DNA of 5,260 bases. It comes from an uncultured Bacteroidia bacterium (GTDB lineage: Bacteria; Bacteroidota; Bacteroidia; Bacteroidales; UBA932). A model generated the notes under the pieces. It made no database searches and had not been told where the DNA came from. It saw only the letters and a program-made list of their open reading frames with translations. The stretch is from NCBI GenBank assembly GCA_902797895.1, contig CADBUS010000182.1, forward strand, positions 1 to 5,260, written 5' to 3'. Positions 1-5,260 of the stretch are shown here, in pieces (positions within the stretch are counted from its first letter, which is position 1; each line of letters starts with the position of its first letter). The translations under genes and the position numbers were made by a program.

Positions 1-339
1 AGAAGTGTAAATTCTGTAGCGTCAAGAGCACGCCGCAAGAAAATTTTAAAGCAGACCAAAGGCAACTTCCACGCAAGGGCTAATGTTTACACAGTAGCAA
101 AGAATACCCTTGAGAAAGGTTGGACACACGCCTACAACGATCGTAAGGACAAAAAGAGAAATTACAGAGTTCTTTGGATTCAGAGAATCAACGCTGCTGT
201 AAGGGCTTATGGTATGAACTACTCACAGTTCATCGGCCGCCTTGCAAAGAGCGATATCTCTTTGAATCGTAAGGTTCTTGCAGATCTTGCGATGAACAAT
301 CCGGAGGCTTTTGAGCAGGTTGTAAAATCTTTGAAATAA
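1..339 (+). CDS. rplT: 50S ribosomal protein L20 (bL20), 5' end cut by window edge
   Basis: Ribosomal protein L20 binds 23S rRNA early in assembly of the large subunit. The frame is open from base 1 and gives 112 residues before a TAA stop. It begins RSVNSVASRARRKKILK, which matches the L20 N-terminus after the usual Met-Pro, so only about two codons lie outside the window. Other family hallmarks are KRNYRVLWIQRINAA near the middle and NRKVLADLAMNNPEAF near the C-terminus. The implied full length of about 114 residues is normal for the family. The protein is very rich in Lys and Arg, as expected of an rRNA-binding protein. In most bacteria rplT follows infC and rpmI, which would lie just left of the window (inference). 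No U-tract terminator follows the stop, so transcription may continue into lepB. Confidence 0.97.
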   Translation, partial: RSVNSVASRARRKKILKQTKGNFHARANVYTVAKNTLEKGWTHAYNDRKDKKRNYRVLWIQRINAAVRAYGMNYSQFIGRLAKSDISLNRKVLADLAMNNPEAFEQVVKSLK

Positions 340-350
340 CCATCTTATCC

Positions 351-409
351 GTCACTCTGAGAACATTCCGTAACTCTCCGCAAAGAGTATAAAGAATAAT
401 CTGAATGAC
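351..409. repeat. Degenerate palindromic intergenic repeat, copy 1
   Basis: This 59-base element lies in the rplT-lepB gap. Its outer ends, GTCACTCTGA and TCTGAATGAC, form an imperfect inverted repeat ending in GTCA/TGAC. An inner 5-bp hairpin pairs ACTCT (373-377) with AGAGT (384-388). Read on the minus strand it starts GTCATTCAGA and ends CTCAGAGTGAC. Copy 2 at 2556-2629 starts GTCATTCAGA and ends CTCAGGGTGAC on the plus strand. The two are therefore copies of one family in opposite orientation, with conserved ends and a diverged middle. No protein is encoded, no target-site duplication is evident, and no U-run follows, so it does not look like a standard terminator. Its role is unknown; a REP- or MITE-like element is the best guess. 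Confidence 0.6.
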
Positions 410-433
410 GAAGAGAGTGCAAAAAACTTTAAG

Positions 434-1795
434 ATGGCTATAAAATTTTACAAGAACAAATGGTTTAAGTTTGCCTTCTGGGGGACTCTTTACCTTTTGT
501 GGGTTATATGGCTTGGAAATTACTGGTGGCTTTTGGGGCTGCCGGTAATTTTTGATTTGTACATAACCAAAAAGGTAAGGTGGGCTTTCTGGCGGCCAAA
601 GCAGAAAAAGGGCGGTCTGGCCGGCTCTGTTTTAGACTGGTTGGATGCTGTAATCTACGCAGTTGTAGCTGCTATGATTATAAAGATATTCTGGTTTGAG
701 GCCTTTACGATACCCTCTCCATCTATGGAGAAGACTTTGTTTACAGGCGATTATCTCTTTGTCTCAAAGCTCTCTTATGGCCCAAAGGTGCCAGAGACTC
801 CGCTCTCCGTTCCTTTGGTACACAACACAATGCCTCTCTCCGGAAAGGAGTCGTACACTACTTTAATTCAGAATAAGTACCGCAGGCTCAAAGGTTTCGG
901 CCAGGTAAAGCGCGGAGATATAGTAGTATTTGCCTTTCCTAACGGAGATACGGTTCTCAAACAGAGTCCGCAGGCGGACTACTACCAACTTTTGCGCCTG
1001 AGCAATGGCGATAGGGAGTTTCTTATCAATAACTTGGGGCCTGTTATAGTTCGCCCTCGCGATAAGAAAGACCACTATGTAAAAAGATGTGTGGCCATTA
1101 GCGGAGATTCGCTTAGCGTACGCAGCGGAGTGGTGTATGTTAATGGAGAGAAAGAGCCATTGAGAGAGACTCTTCAAAGCTCCTATACAATTGTAACAAA
1201 GGGAGATCCTATAAACAGCACCATATTGGACGATATGGAGATTAACCCTGCAGATGCAATCTTTGATCCGGCATTGCCGGGCTATCTCGATATTCCTCTG
1301 ACAGCGAGTGAAGCAGAGCAGATATCCAAGCTGCCTATCATTGTCTCATTGGAGGAGAATATAGATAGTTACCCTCCCGATTATCCGGATTCTTGGCAGA
1401 CCATATTTCCGTTTGATACTTTGCGTCATTGGACCAAAGATAATTACGGTCCGATATGGATACCATCCAAGGGGGCTACTATTGAGCTGAATGCAGAGAA
1501 CATCTCTCTCTACAGACGCCTGATTACCTCATACGAGGGTAACACCCTTCAAGAGAAAGATGGTGCCTTCTTTATAAACGGAGAGGCGGCCGCAACCTAC
1601 ACATTTGCTCAGAACTACTATTGGATGATGGGAGATAACAGACATAACTCCCTGGATTCCAGATATTGGGGCTTTGTGCCTGAAGATCACATAGTTGGAA
1701 CCCCATATATTATCTGGTTCTCCAAGAATGCAAACCGCTCTTTCCCTAAGAATATCAGGTGGAAGAGAATTTTTAAGAATGTAAGAGGCAAATAG
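434..1795 (+). CDS. lepB: Signal peptidase I, Bacteroidetes type with large inserts
   Basis: This inner-membrane serine protease (family S26) cuts signal peptides from exported proteins using a Ser/Lys dyad. The 453 residues show two hydrophobic segments, about 14-44 and 69-90, followed by the catalytic boxes. Box B is IPSPSMEKTL, with Ser97 as predicted nucleophile. Box C is RGDIVVFAFP (160-169). Box D is YVKRCVAISGD (215-225), with Lys217 as general base. Box E is GDNRHNSLDSRYWGFVP (400-416). Roughly 145 residues separate the VYVNGE strand after box D from the second FINGE strand before box E. This, with the NYGPIWIP motif (337-344), fits Bacteroidetes LepB proteins, which are longer than the 324-residue E. 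coli enzyme. All catalytic residues are present and the frame is intact. The ATG at 434 follows an A-rich leader without an SD. I found no Bacteroides-type promoter in the 94-base gap, so read-through from rplT is plausible. Confidence 0.96.
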   Translation: MAIKFYKNKWFKFAFWGTLYLLWVIWLGNYWWLLGLPVIFDLYITKKVRWAFWRPKQKKGGLAGSVLDWLDAVIYAVVAAMIIKIFWFEAFTIPSPSMEKTLFTGDYLFVSKLSYGPKVPETPLSVPLVHNTMPLSGKESYTTLIQNKYRRLKGFGQVKRGDIVVFAFPNGDTVLKQSPQADYYQLLRLSNGDREFLINNLGPVIVRPRDKKDHYVKRCVAISGDSLSVRSGVVYVNGEKEPLRETLQSSYTIVTKGDPINSTILDDMEINPADAIFDPALPGYLDIPLTASEAEQISKLPIIVSLEENIDSYPPDYPDSWQTIFPFDTLRHWTKDNYGPIWIPSKGATIELNAENISLYRRLITSYEGNTLQEKDGAFFINGEAAATYTFAQNYYWMMGDNRHNSLDSRYWGFVPEDHIVGTPYIIWFSKNANRSFPKNIRWKRIFKNVRGK

Positions 1796-1826
1796 TTTGG
1801 GATTTAGAAAATAAATCCTATATTTG
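1796..1826 (+). promoter_or_regulatory. Bacteroides-type housekeeping promoter for rpmB-rpmG-DUF4295
   Basis: TTTG at 1796-1799 is followed after exactly 19 bases by TATATTTG at 1819-1826. This fits the known Bacteroides primary sigma-factor consensus, TTTG, about 19-21 bases, then TAnnTTTG. The -33 element directly abuts the lepB TAG stop codon. Transcription should start a few bases downstream, near 1831-1835, giving an A/U-rich leader of roughly 30 bases before the rpmB ATG at 1863. The start point is inferred, not seen. Confidence 0.82.
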
Positions 1827-1862
1827 CAGCCCAATTTGAATAATATAAAAAGAGATATAACT

Positions 1863-2105
1863 ATGGCAAGGGTTTGTCAGATAACAGGAAAAAAGAGAAT
1901 GATTGGTAACAATGTATCTCACTCCAAAAGACGTACAAAGCGTGAGTTCTCCGTTAATTTGAGGGAGAAGAGATTTTGGCTTGAGAGCGAAAAGAGATTT
2001 GTTACCCTAAAGGTGAGCGCTGCCGGAATGCGCAATATCAATAAGAATGGCCTTGAGTATGAGCTTAAAAAGGCTATGGATAAAGGTTTACTTGAAGTTG
2101 TATAA
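1863..2105 (+). CDS. rpmB: 50S ribosomal protein L28 (bL28)
   Basis: L28 is a small large-subunit protein that contacts 23S rRNA. The 80-residue product begins MARVCQITGKK and carries NNVSHSKRRTKR and RFWLESEKRFVTLKVSAAGM, all classic L28 segments. It has a single cysteine (Cys5), so it is the form without a Cys4 zinc site. The ATG at 1863 is chosen because L28 proteins start M-x-x-V/I-C-Q-I/V-T-G-K. The frame stays open upstream to a TTG at 1824, but that codon lies inside the -7 promoter element and its extra residues do not resemble L28. It is the first gene of a three-gene operon. Its TAA stop overlaps the SD of rpmG, so the two may be translationally coupled. Confidence 0.97.
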   Translation: MARVCQITGKKRMIGNNVSHSKRRTKREFSVNLREKRFWLESEKRFVTLKVSAAGMRNINKNGLEYELKKAMDKGLLEVV

Positions 2106-2111
2106 GGAGGT
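2104..2111 (+). promoter_or_regulatory. Strong Shine-Dalgarno sequence of rpmG
   Basis: AAGGAGGT matches the core anti-SD of 16S rRNA without mismatch and ends six bases before the rpmG ATG at 2118, an ideal spacing. It starts inside the TAA stop of rpmB, which would allow ribosomes ending rpmB to restart at rpmG. Other genes here (lepB, rpmB, DUF4295, pheT) have A/T-rich leaders with no SD, as is usual in Bacteroidetes; ftsY has only a weak GAGG four bases from its ATG. Confidence 0.8.
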
Positions 2112-2117
2112 TAAATT

Positions 2118-2303
2118 ATGGCAGCTAAGAAAGAGAACAGAGTTCAGGTTATACTTGAATGTACTGAGCAGAAAGCAACAGGTGTACCGGGCATAAGCCG
2201 TTACATCACAACTAAAAATAAGAAGAATACAACCCAGCGTTTGGAGCGTAAGAAATACAATCCATTCTTAAAGAGGGTAACTCTTCACAGAGAGGTTAAA
2301 TAA
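2118..2303 (+). CDS. rpmG: 50S ribosomal protein L33 (bL33), zinc-free type
   Basis: L33 is a small component of the large ribosomal subunit near the E site. The 61-residue product includes NRVQVILECTEQKATG, SRYITTKNKKNTTQRLE and KYNPFLKRVTLHREVK, which follow the L33 pattern throughout. It has one cysteine (Cys15) and no CxxC pairs, so it belongs to the zinc-independent class. The length is normal for Bacteroidetes L33. The start is fixed by the strong SD just upstream and by the conserved N-terminus. It sits 12 bases after rpmB and 15 bases before the DUF4295 gene. The rpmB-rpmG pair is very widespread in bacteria. Confidence 0.97.
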   Translation: MAAKKENRVQVILECTEQKATGVPGISRYITTKNKKNTTQRLERKKYNPFLKRVTLHREVK

Positions 2304-2318
2304 TTAAAAAGTTAAATT

Positions 2319-2486
2319 ATGGCAAAGAAAGCGGTTGCAACATTTGCTGGAGATAAGTCTCAAAATAAGAATGTTGTAAAATGTATCCGTATGGTCAGAT
2401 CTAAGAAGACCGGTTCTTATTTCTTTGAGGAGTCTATAGTTCCTATAGGCCAAGAGAAAGATTTCCTTGCCGGAAAGAAGAACTAA
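2319..2486 (+). CDS. DUF4295 small basic protein, probable Bacteroidetes-specific ribosomal protein
   Basis: The gene encodes 55 residues, starting MAKKAVATFAGD, with a middle segment VKCIRMVRSKKTGSYFFEE and the end VPIGQEKDFLAGKKN. This fits the DUF4295 family, small Lys-rich proteins encoded directly after rpmG in Bacteroidetes. A Bacteroidetes ribosomal protein called bL38 was reported from the Flavobacterium johnsoniae ribosome structure. I think DUF4295 is the same family, given its size, charge and place between L33 and ftsY, but I could not confirm this. The ATG lies 15 bases after the rpmG stop in an A/T-rich leader without an SD. The 14 bases GTTAAATTATGGCA around the start are identical to those around the rpmG start. 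It is the last gene of the operon, with a terminator 35 bases after its stop. There are no membrane segments and only one cysteine (Cys22). Confidence 0.9.
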   Translation: MAKKAVATFAGDKSQNKNVVKCIRMVRSKKTGSYFFEESIVPIGQEKDFLAGKKN

Positions 2487-2521
2487 TTGAGCGATAGCTC
2501 ATTAGAAGACCAAAAAAGGGT

Positions 2522-2555
2522 AAGGGGGTTGTCAAAGGTTTTGGCAACCCTTTTT
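2522..2555 (+). terminator. Rho-independent terminator of the rpmB-rpmG-DUF4295 operon
   Basis: GGGTTGTCAAA (2526-2536) pairs with TTTGGCAACCC (2540-2550), giving an 11-bp stem with one G-U wobble and a three-base loop (GGT). Five T residues follow at 2551-2555. Upstream A and G bases (2522-2525) can pair with the T run and lengthen the stem. This is a textbook intrinsic terminator and separates the ribosomal operon from ftsY. Its T-tract runs straight into palindromic repeat copy 2. Confidence 0.9.
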
Positions 2556-2629
2556 GTCATTCAGAGCGTAAGCAAAGAATCTATTTCGGGAATCTACTGT
2601 TGAGACTCTTCGCTGTTGCTCAGGGTGAC
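2556..2629. repeat. Palindromic intergenic repeat, copy 2
   Basis: The left arm at 2556-2582 starts GTCATTCAGAGCG and ends AAAGAATCT. The right arm at 2603-2629 starts AGACTCTTCGC and ends GCTCAGGGTGAC. Aligned as an inverted repeat the 27-base arms match at 19 positions, and three more could form G-U pairs in RNA, around a 20-base centre. As RNA or single-stranded DNA it would fold into a long imperfect hairpin. The GTCATTC-GAGC-GAAGAATCT pattern resembles dispersed intergenic palindromes I recall from several bacterial genomes, including Bacteroidetes, but I cannot check a source. Copy 1 (351-409) shares its ends in inverted orientation. It lies between the operon terminator and the likely ftsY promoter and encodes no protein. 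Confidence 0.72.
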
Positions 2630-2638
2630 GGATGGGAT

Positions 2639-2669
2639 TTTGCTATAAGAAAAATAAAGATTAACTTTA
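2639..2669 (+). promoter_or_regulatory. Probable Bacteroides-type promoter for ftsY
   Basis: TTTG at 2639-2642 is followed by 19 bases and then TAACTTTA at 2662-2669, one base away from the -7 consensus TAnnTTTG. Spacing is the same as in the rpmB promoter. A start near 2675 would give a leader of about 15 bases before the ftsY ATG at 2691. A promoter is expected here because a strong terminator lies just upstream. The match is imperfect, so this is a likely call, not a certain one. Confidence 0.6.
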
Positions 2670-2690
2670 AGGCTCTAAAATTGAGGAAGA

Positions 2691-3689
2691 ATGGGATTGT
2701 TTTTCAGAAAGAAGAAAAAGAATAGCTCTTTGGAGCTTGGTTTAACCAATACCAGAAGAGGTTTCTTTAGCCGAATGGCGCGTGCCATAATGGGTAAAGT
2801 AGATGTAGATGAGGAGGTTATGGAAAATATCGAGGAGGCTCTAATCTCCTCCGATGTGGGTATAGATACAACGGTTAAAATTATAGAGCGCTTGCAAAAG
2901 AGAGTAGAGAAGGAGAAAGCTGTTTCCACAGAGAGAGTTATGGAGATTCTCAAGGAGGAGATTGAGCAGATGCTCTCCGCCTCATCTACACTGCAAGTAT
3001 CTGATAGCGAGTATGTAGAGACTGCCTTTACGGAGAATAGTAAGGTATTTGATTTTTCCAAAAAGCCATACGTTATGATGGTAGTTGGAGTAAACGGAGT
3101 GGGCAAGACCACCACTATAGGTAAAATTGCCGCCCAGCTTGTAAAGAGCGGTAAAAAGGTGGTTATAGGTGCTGCCGATACATTCCGCGCTGCGGCTGTG
3201 GAGCAGCTTGAGATTTGGGCGCAAAGAGCAGGAGCTGAAATAATTAAGCAGAAGCAGGGGGCAGATCCTGCTGCAGTAGCTTTTGATAGTATCAACTCTG
3301 CTGTGGCCCGCGGAGCAGATGTGGTTATAATAGATACTGCCGGCAGGTTGCAGAACAAGGTTGGCCTTATGAATGAGCTAACCAAAATAAAGAGCGTGAT
3401 GGCCAAGGTTGTGCCAGATGCTCCTCACGATGTTATGTTGGTTTTGGATGGCTCAACCGGGCAGAATGCCTTTATACAAGCCAAGGAATTTACTAAAGCA
3501 ACACAAGTTACCTCCTTGGCTGTTACCAAGTTAGATGGCTCTGCCAAGGGCGGTGTGGTAATAGGTATTGCGGAGGAGTTTAAAATTCCTGTAAAATTCA
3601 TTGGGGTAGGGGAGCAGGTTGAGCAGCTGCAGGTTTTTGACAGACAGGCATTTGTGGACTCGCTCTTTACAGAGGCCGAGAAGCAGTAG
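2691..3689 (+). CDS. ftsY: Signal recognition particle receptor FtsY
   Basis: FtsY is the SRP receptor GTPase that docks SRP-ribosome complexes at the inner membrane for co-translational insertion. The 332 residues contain a basic N-terminus (FFRKKKK) and the conserved GFFSRMARAIMGK segment (24-36), which likely aids membrane binding. A helical N domain (about 37-100) is followed by the G domain. GTPase motifs are the P-loop GVNGVGKT (133-140), DTFRAAA (163-169), DTAGR (215-219), TKLDG (279-283) and the closing GVGE (305-308). The GVN P-loop and lack of a Met-rich M domain separate it from Ffh. It has no long acidic A domain like that of E. coli FtsY, which is common in this phylum. The ATG at 2691 gives the expected MGLF start. 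It has its own likely promoter after the ribosomal operon terminator and is probably transcribed with pheT, 49 bases downstream. Confidence 0.98.
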   Translation: MGLFFRKKKKNSSLELGLTNTRRGFFSRMARAIMGKVDVDEEVMENIEEALISSDVGIDTTVKIIERLQKRVEKEKAVSTERVMEILKEEIEQMLSASSTLQVSDSEYVETAFTENSKVFDFSKKPYVMMVVGVNGVGKTTTIGKIAAQLVKSGKKVVIGAADTFRAAAVEQLEIWAQRAGAEIIKQKQGADPAAVAFDSINSAVARGADVVIIDTAGRLQNKVGLMNELTKIKSVMAKVVPDAPHDVMLVLDGSTGQNAFIQAKEFTKATQVTSLAVTKLDGSAKGGVVIGIAEEFKIPVKFIGVGEQVEQLQVFDRQAFVDSLFTEAEKQ

Positions 3690-3738
3690 TTTTTCGTTTA
3701 GGCAATAATTGTTATAAAGTACAGAAAATTAAATTATT

Positions 3739-5260
3739 ATGGATATATCTTATAGCTGGTTAAAGGAGTATGTGAACTTTGATATAGCTCCCCAAAAGGT
3801 TGCTGCAATACTTACAGATATAGGTCTGGAGGTTGAGAGTATGGAATCTGTAGAGGAGATTCCGGGGGGGCTGGCCGGTGTGGTGGTAGCTCAAGTTGTT
3901 GAGTGCAAGGCACATCCTAATTCAGACCATCTCCATATTACTAAAGTAGATATAGGGCAGGGAGAGCCTTTGCAGGTTGTGTGCGGAGCTCCTAATGTGG
4001 CTGCCGGCCAGAAAGTTCTGCTTGCAACAGTAAATACAAAACTCACAATAGGAGGCGAGGAGATAAAAATTAAAAAATCCAAGATAAGAGGCGAGGAGTC
4101 CAACGGTATGATTTGCGCAGAGGATGAGCTTGGCATAGGAACAGACCACGCCGGCATTATGGTGTTGCCGAATGATGCTGTAATTGGCACACCTGCAAAG
4201 GATTACCTTGGGCTAAAGAGCGATACTGTATATACTATAGGGCTTACCCCAAACAGAATAGATGCTGCCTCGCTTATGGGAGTGGCAAGAGATTTTAGCG
4301 CCTATCTTAAACTCAACAACTTGGGCGGAGAGCTATCCGGCCCCTCTGTAGAAGATTTTGAGAAAGTGGTAAAAAACTCAGATGAGGCTATAGAGGTTGA
4401 GGTTAGGCAGAGCGATGCCGCACCGCGCTATAGCGGAGTAACAATAAAGGGAATAACTGTAAAAGATTCTCCGGACTGGCTGAAAAAGAGGCTTTTGGCT
4501 GTAGGTATGAGGCCTATCAATAATATAGTTGATATTACCAACTATGTGCTTATGGAGACAGGCAATCCTCTCCACGCCTTTGATGTAGATAAAATAAAGG
4601 GACGTAAAATTGTTGTTGATTATTGTGCAGAAGGGACTAAGTTTACAACTTTGGACGGGGTGGAGCGCACTCTATCCTCCACAGATTTGATGATTTGCAA
4701 TGCGAGCGAGCCTATGTGTATGGCCGGTATATTTGGAGGAGCAGATAGCGGAATTAAGGGAGAAGCTGAAAATCAGGCTTCTACAACCTCTATCTTTTTG
4801 GAGAGCGCCTACTTTAATCCGGTTAGTATAAGAAAGAGTTCCAAAAGACATACTCTTAAAACGGAGGCCTCTTTCAGATATGAGAGAGGGTGCGATATTC
4901 AGATGGTTCCGTACGCTCTGCGCCGCGCCGCGCTGCTTATAGTGGAACTTGCAGGCGGAGAGATTCTTGGCCCCGTTAAAGACTTGATAGCAAAGCCTAT
5001 CGAGAGGAAAATTGTGGAGCTTAATTATGAGAGAATGGAGGCTTTGATTGGCTATAAAATTGGGGCGGATAAAATTAGGCAGATTTTGCAATATCTTGAT
5101 ATGGAGTTTGTTAGTGAGGATGCGGCAGGCTGCGTTGTTAAAGTTCCTACCTATAGAGTAGATGTTTACAGAGAGTGCGATGTGGTTGAGGAGGTACTTA
5201 GAATATATGGCTACAACAACATTCCGCTCCCAGGCAGTATGAGGGTTTCTGTAAACCAAA
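3739..5260 (+). CDS. pheT: Phenylalanyl-tRNA synthetase beta subunit, 3' end cut by window edge
   Basis: PheT forms the alpha2-beta2 phenylalanyl-tRNA synthetase with PheS, which charges tRNA-Phe. The visible 507 residues start MDISYSWLKEYVNF, the typical PheT N-terminus. An EMAP-type tRNA-binding fold spans about 40-150, with HPNSDHLHITKVD and CGAPNV. The LTPNRIDAASLMGVARD motif (169-185) follows. The B3/B4 (editing) domain covers about 215-390, with RPINNIVDITNYVLMETGNP and KTEASFRYERG. A B5 domain spans about 410-490 and ends in VPTYRVDVYRECDVVEEV; its Asp475, Asp481, Glu484 and Glu485 match the Mg-binding set of the Thermus protein by spacing. Family proteins are about 800 residues, so roughly 300 residues, including the C-terminal anticodon-binding domain, lie to the right. 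The frame stays open through a run of seven G at 3864-3870. The 49-base gap after ftsY is A/T-rich with no clear promoter or terminator, so co-transcription with ftsY is likely. Confidence 0.97.
   Translation, partial: MDISYSWLKEYVNFDIAPQKVAAILTDIGLEVESMESVEEIPGGLAGVVVAQVVECKAHPNSDHLHITKVDIGQGEPLQVVCGAPNVAAGQKVLLATVNTKLTIGGEEIKIKKSKIRGEESNGMICAEDELGIGTDHAGIMVLPNDAVIGTPAKDYLGLKSDTVYTIGLTPNRIDAASLMGVARDFSAYLKLNNLGGELSGPSVEDFEKVVKNSDEAIEVEVRQSDAAPRYSGVTIKGITVKDSPDWLKKRLLAVGMRPINNIVDITNYVLMETGNPLHAFDVDKIKGRKIVVDYCAEGTKFTTLDGVERTLSSTDLMICNASEPMCMAGIFGGADSGIKGEAENQASTTSIFLESAYFNPVSIRKSSKRHTLKTEASFRYERGCDIQMVPYALRRAALLIVELAGGEILGPVKDLIAKPIERKIVELNYERMEALIGYKIGADKIRQILQYLDMEFVSEDAAGCVVKVPTYRVDVYRECDVVEEVLRIYGYNNIPLPGSMRVSVNQ

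Noticed and set aside
373..388. ACTCT/AGAGT hairpin as an rplT terminator
   Set aside because: The stem is only five base pairs and is followed by mixed sequence, not a T-run; it fits better as the core of the palindromic repeat.
230..390. Large LepB insert as a novel fused domain
   Set aside because: The residue range here is nucleotide-free numbering within the protein (DNA about 1121-1603). The NYGPIWIP and FINGE segments are familiar from Bacteroidetes LepB proteins, so the insert is a phylum trait, not a new fusion.
863..1177. Minus-strand open frame inside lepB
   Set aside because: A shadow of the lepB catalytic region with no family resemblance. The same holds for minus-strand frames at 1529-1834, 2982-3224, 3891-4190, 3922-4149 and 4378-4575.
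1824..1862. Upstream TTG start extending rpmB by 13 codons
   Set aside because: The TTG lies within the -7 element TATATTTG, so it would precede the expected transcript start, and the added residues do not resemble L28.
2675..3406. 243-codon open frame on the minus strand opposite ftsY
   Set aside because: It is rich in Ser, Thr, Leu and Ile in runs that mirror ftsY codons, matches no family I recognise, and ftsY is certain on the other strand.
3690..3738. Promoter for pheT in the ftsY-pheT gap
   Set aside because: No TAnnTTTG with a TTTG 19-21 bases upstream is present. TAGTTTTT at 3687-3694 is a weak -7 match, and the nearest T-rich -33 candidate is at the wrong spacing.
3864..3870. Run of seven G in pheT as a frameshift or slippage site
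   Set aside because: The reading frame and PheT similarity continue unchanged on both sides, so there is no sign of a frameshift.
4672..5259. 195-codon open frame on the minus strand opposite pheT
   Set aside because: It overlaps conserved pheT B3/B4 and B5 coding sequence, shows no recognisable motif, and has no promoter or ribosome site that I can support.

Overview
The window reads as ordinary core-genome DNA from a member of the Bacteroidota (Bacteroidetes), most likely Bacteroidales. Three things point there: the protein families (a LepB with the long inserts typical of this phylum, a Bacteroidetes-type L33, and a DUF4295 protein, a family I know only from this phylum); two sites fitting the Bacteroides-type promoter TTTG-N19-TAnnTTTG; and start codons mostly preceded by A/T-rich leaders without Shine-Dalgarno (SD) sequences. 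All genes lie on the + strand and are tightly packed.

Layout: (1) 1-339 is the 3' part of rplT (ribosomal protein L20), missing only about two codons at its start. (2) 340-433 is a short gap holding a degenerate palindromic repeat. (3) 434-1795 is lepB, signal peptidase I. (4) A consensus promoter at 1796-1826, abutting the lepB stop codon, starts a small ribosomal-protein operon: rpmB (L28), rpmG (L33) and a 55-residue DUF4295 gene. It is closed by a strong intrinsic terminator at 2522-2555. rpmG has a near-perfect SD, unusual for this phylum. (5) A second, better preserved palindromic repeat (2556-2629) follows the terminator directly. (6) A promoter-like site at 2639-2669 precedes ftsY (2691-3689), the signal recognition particle receptor. 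(7) pheT (phenylalanyl-tRNA synthetase beta chain) starts at 3739 and runs off the right edge after 507 codons.

The genes share a theme of protein synthesis and export. L20, L28, L33 and probably the DUF4295 protein build the large ribosomal subunit. PheT with PheS charges tRNA-Phe. FtsY brings SRP-bound ribosomes to the membrane. LepB removes signal peptides after export. I see no mobile gene, CRISPR array, defence system, tRNA or rRNA. The points most worth a second look are the strong SD before rpmG, the paired palindromic repeats, and the tiny DUF4295 gene. I found no convincing new biological system here.
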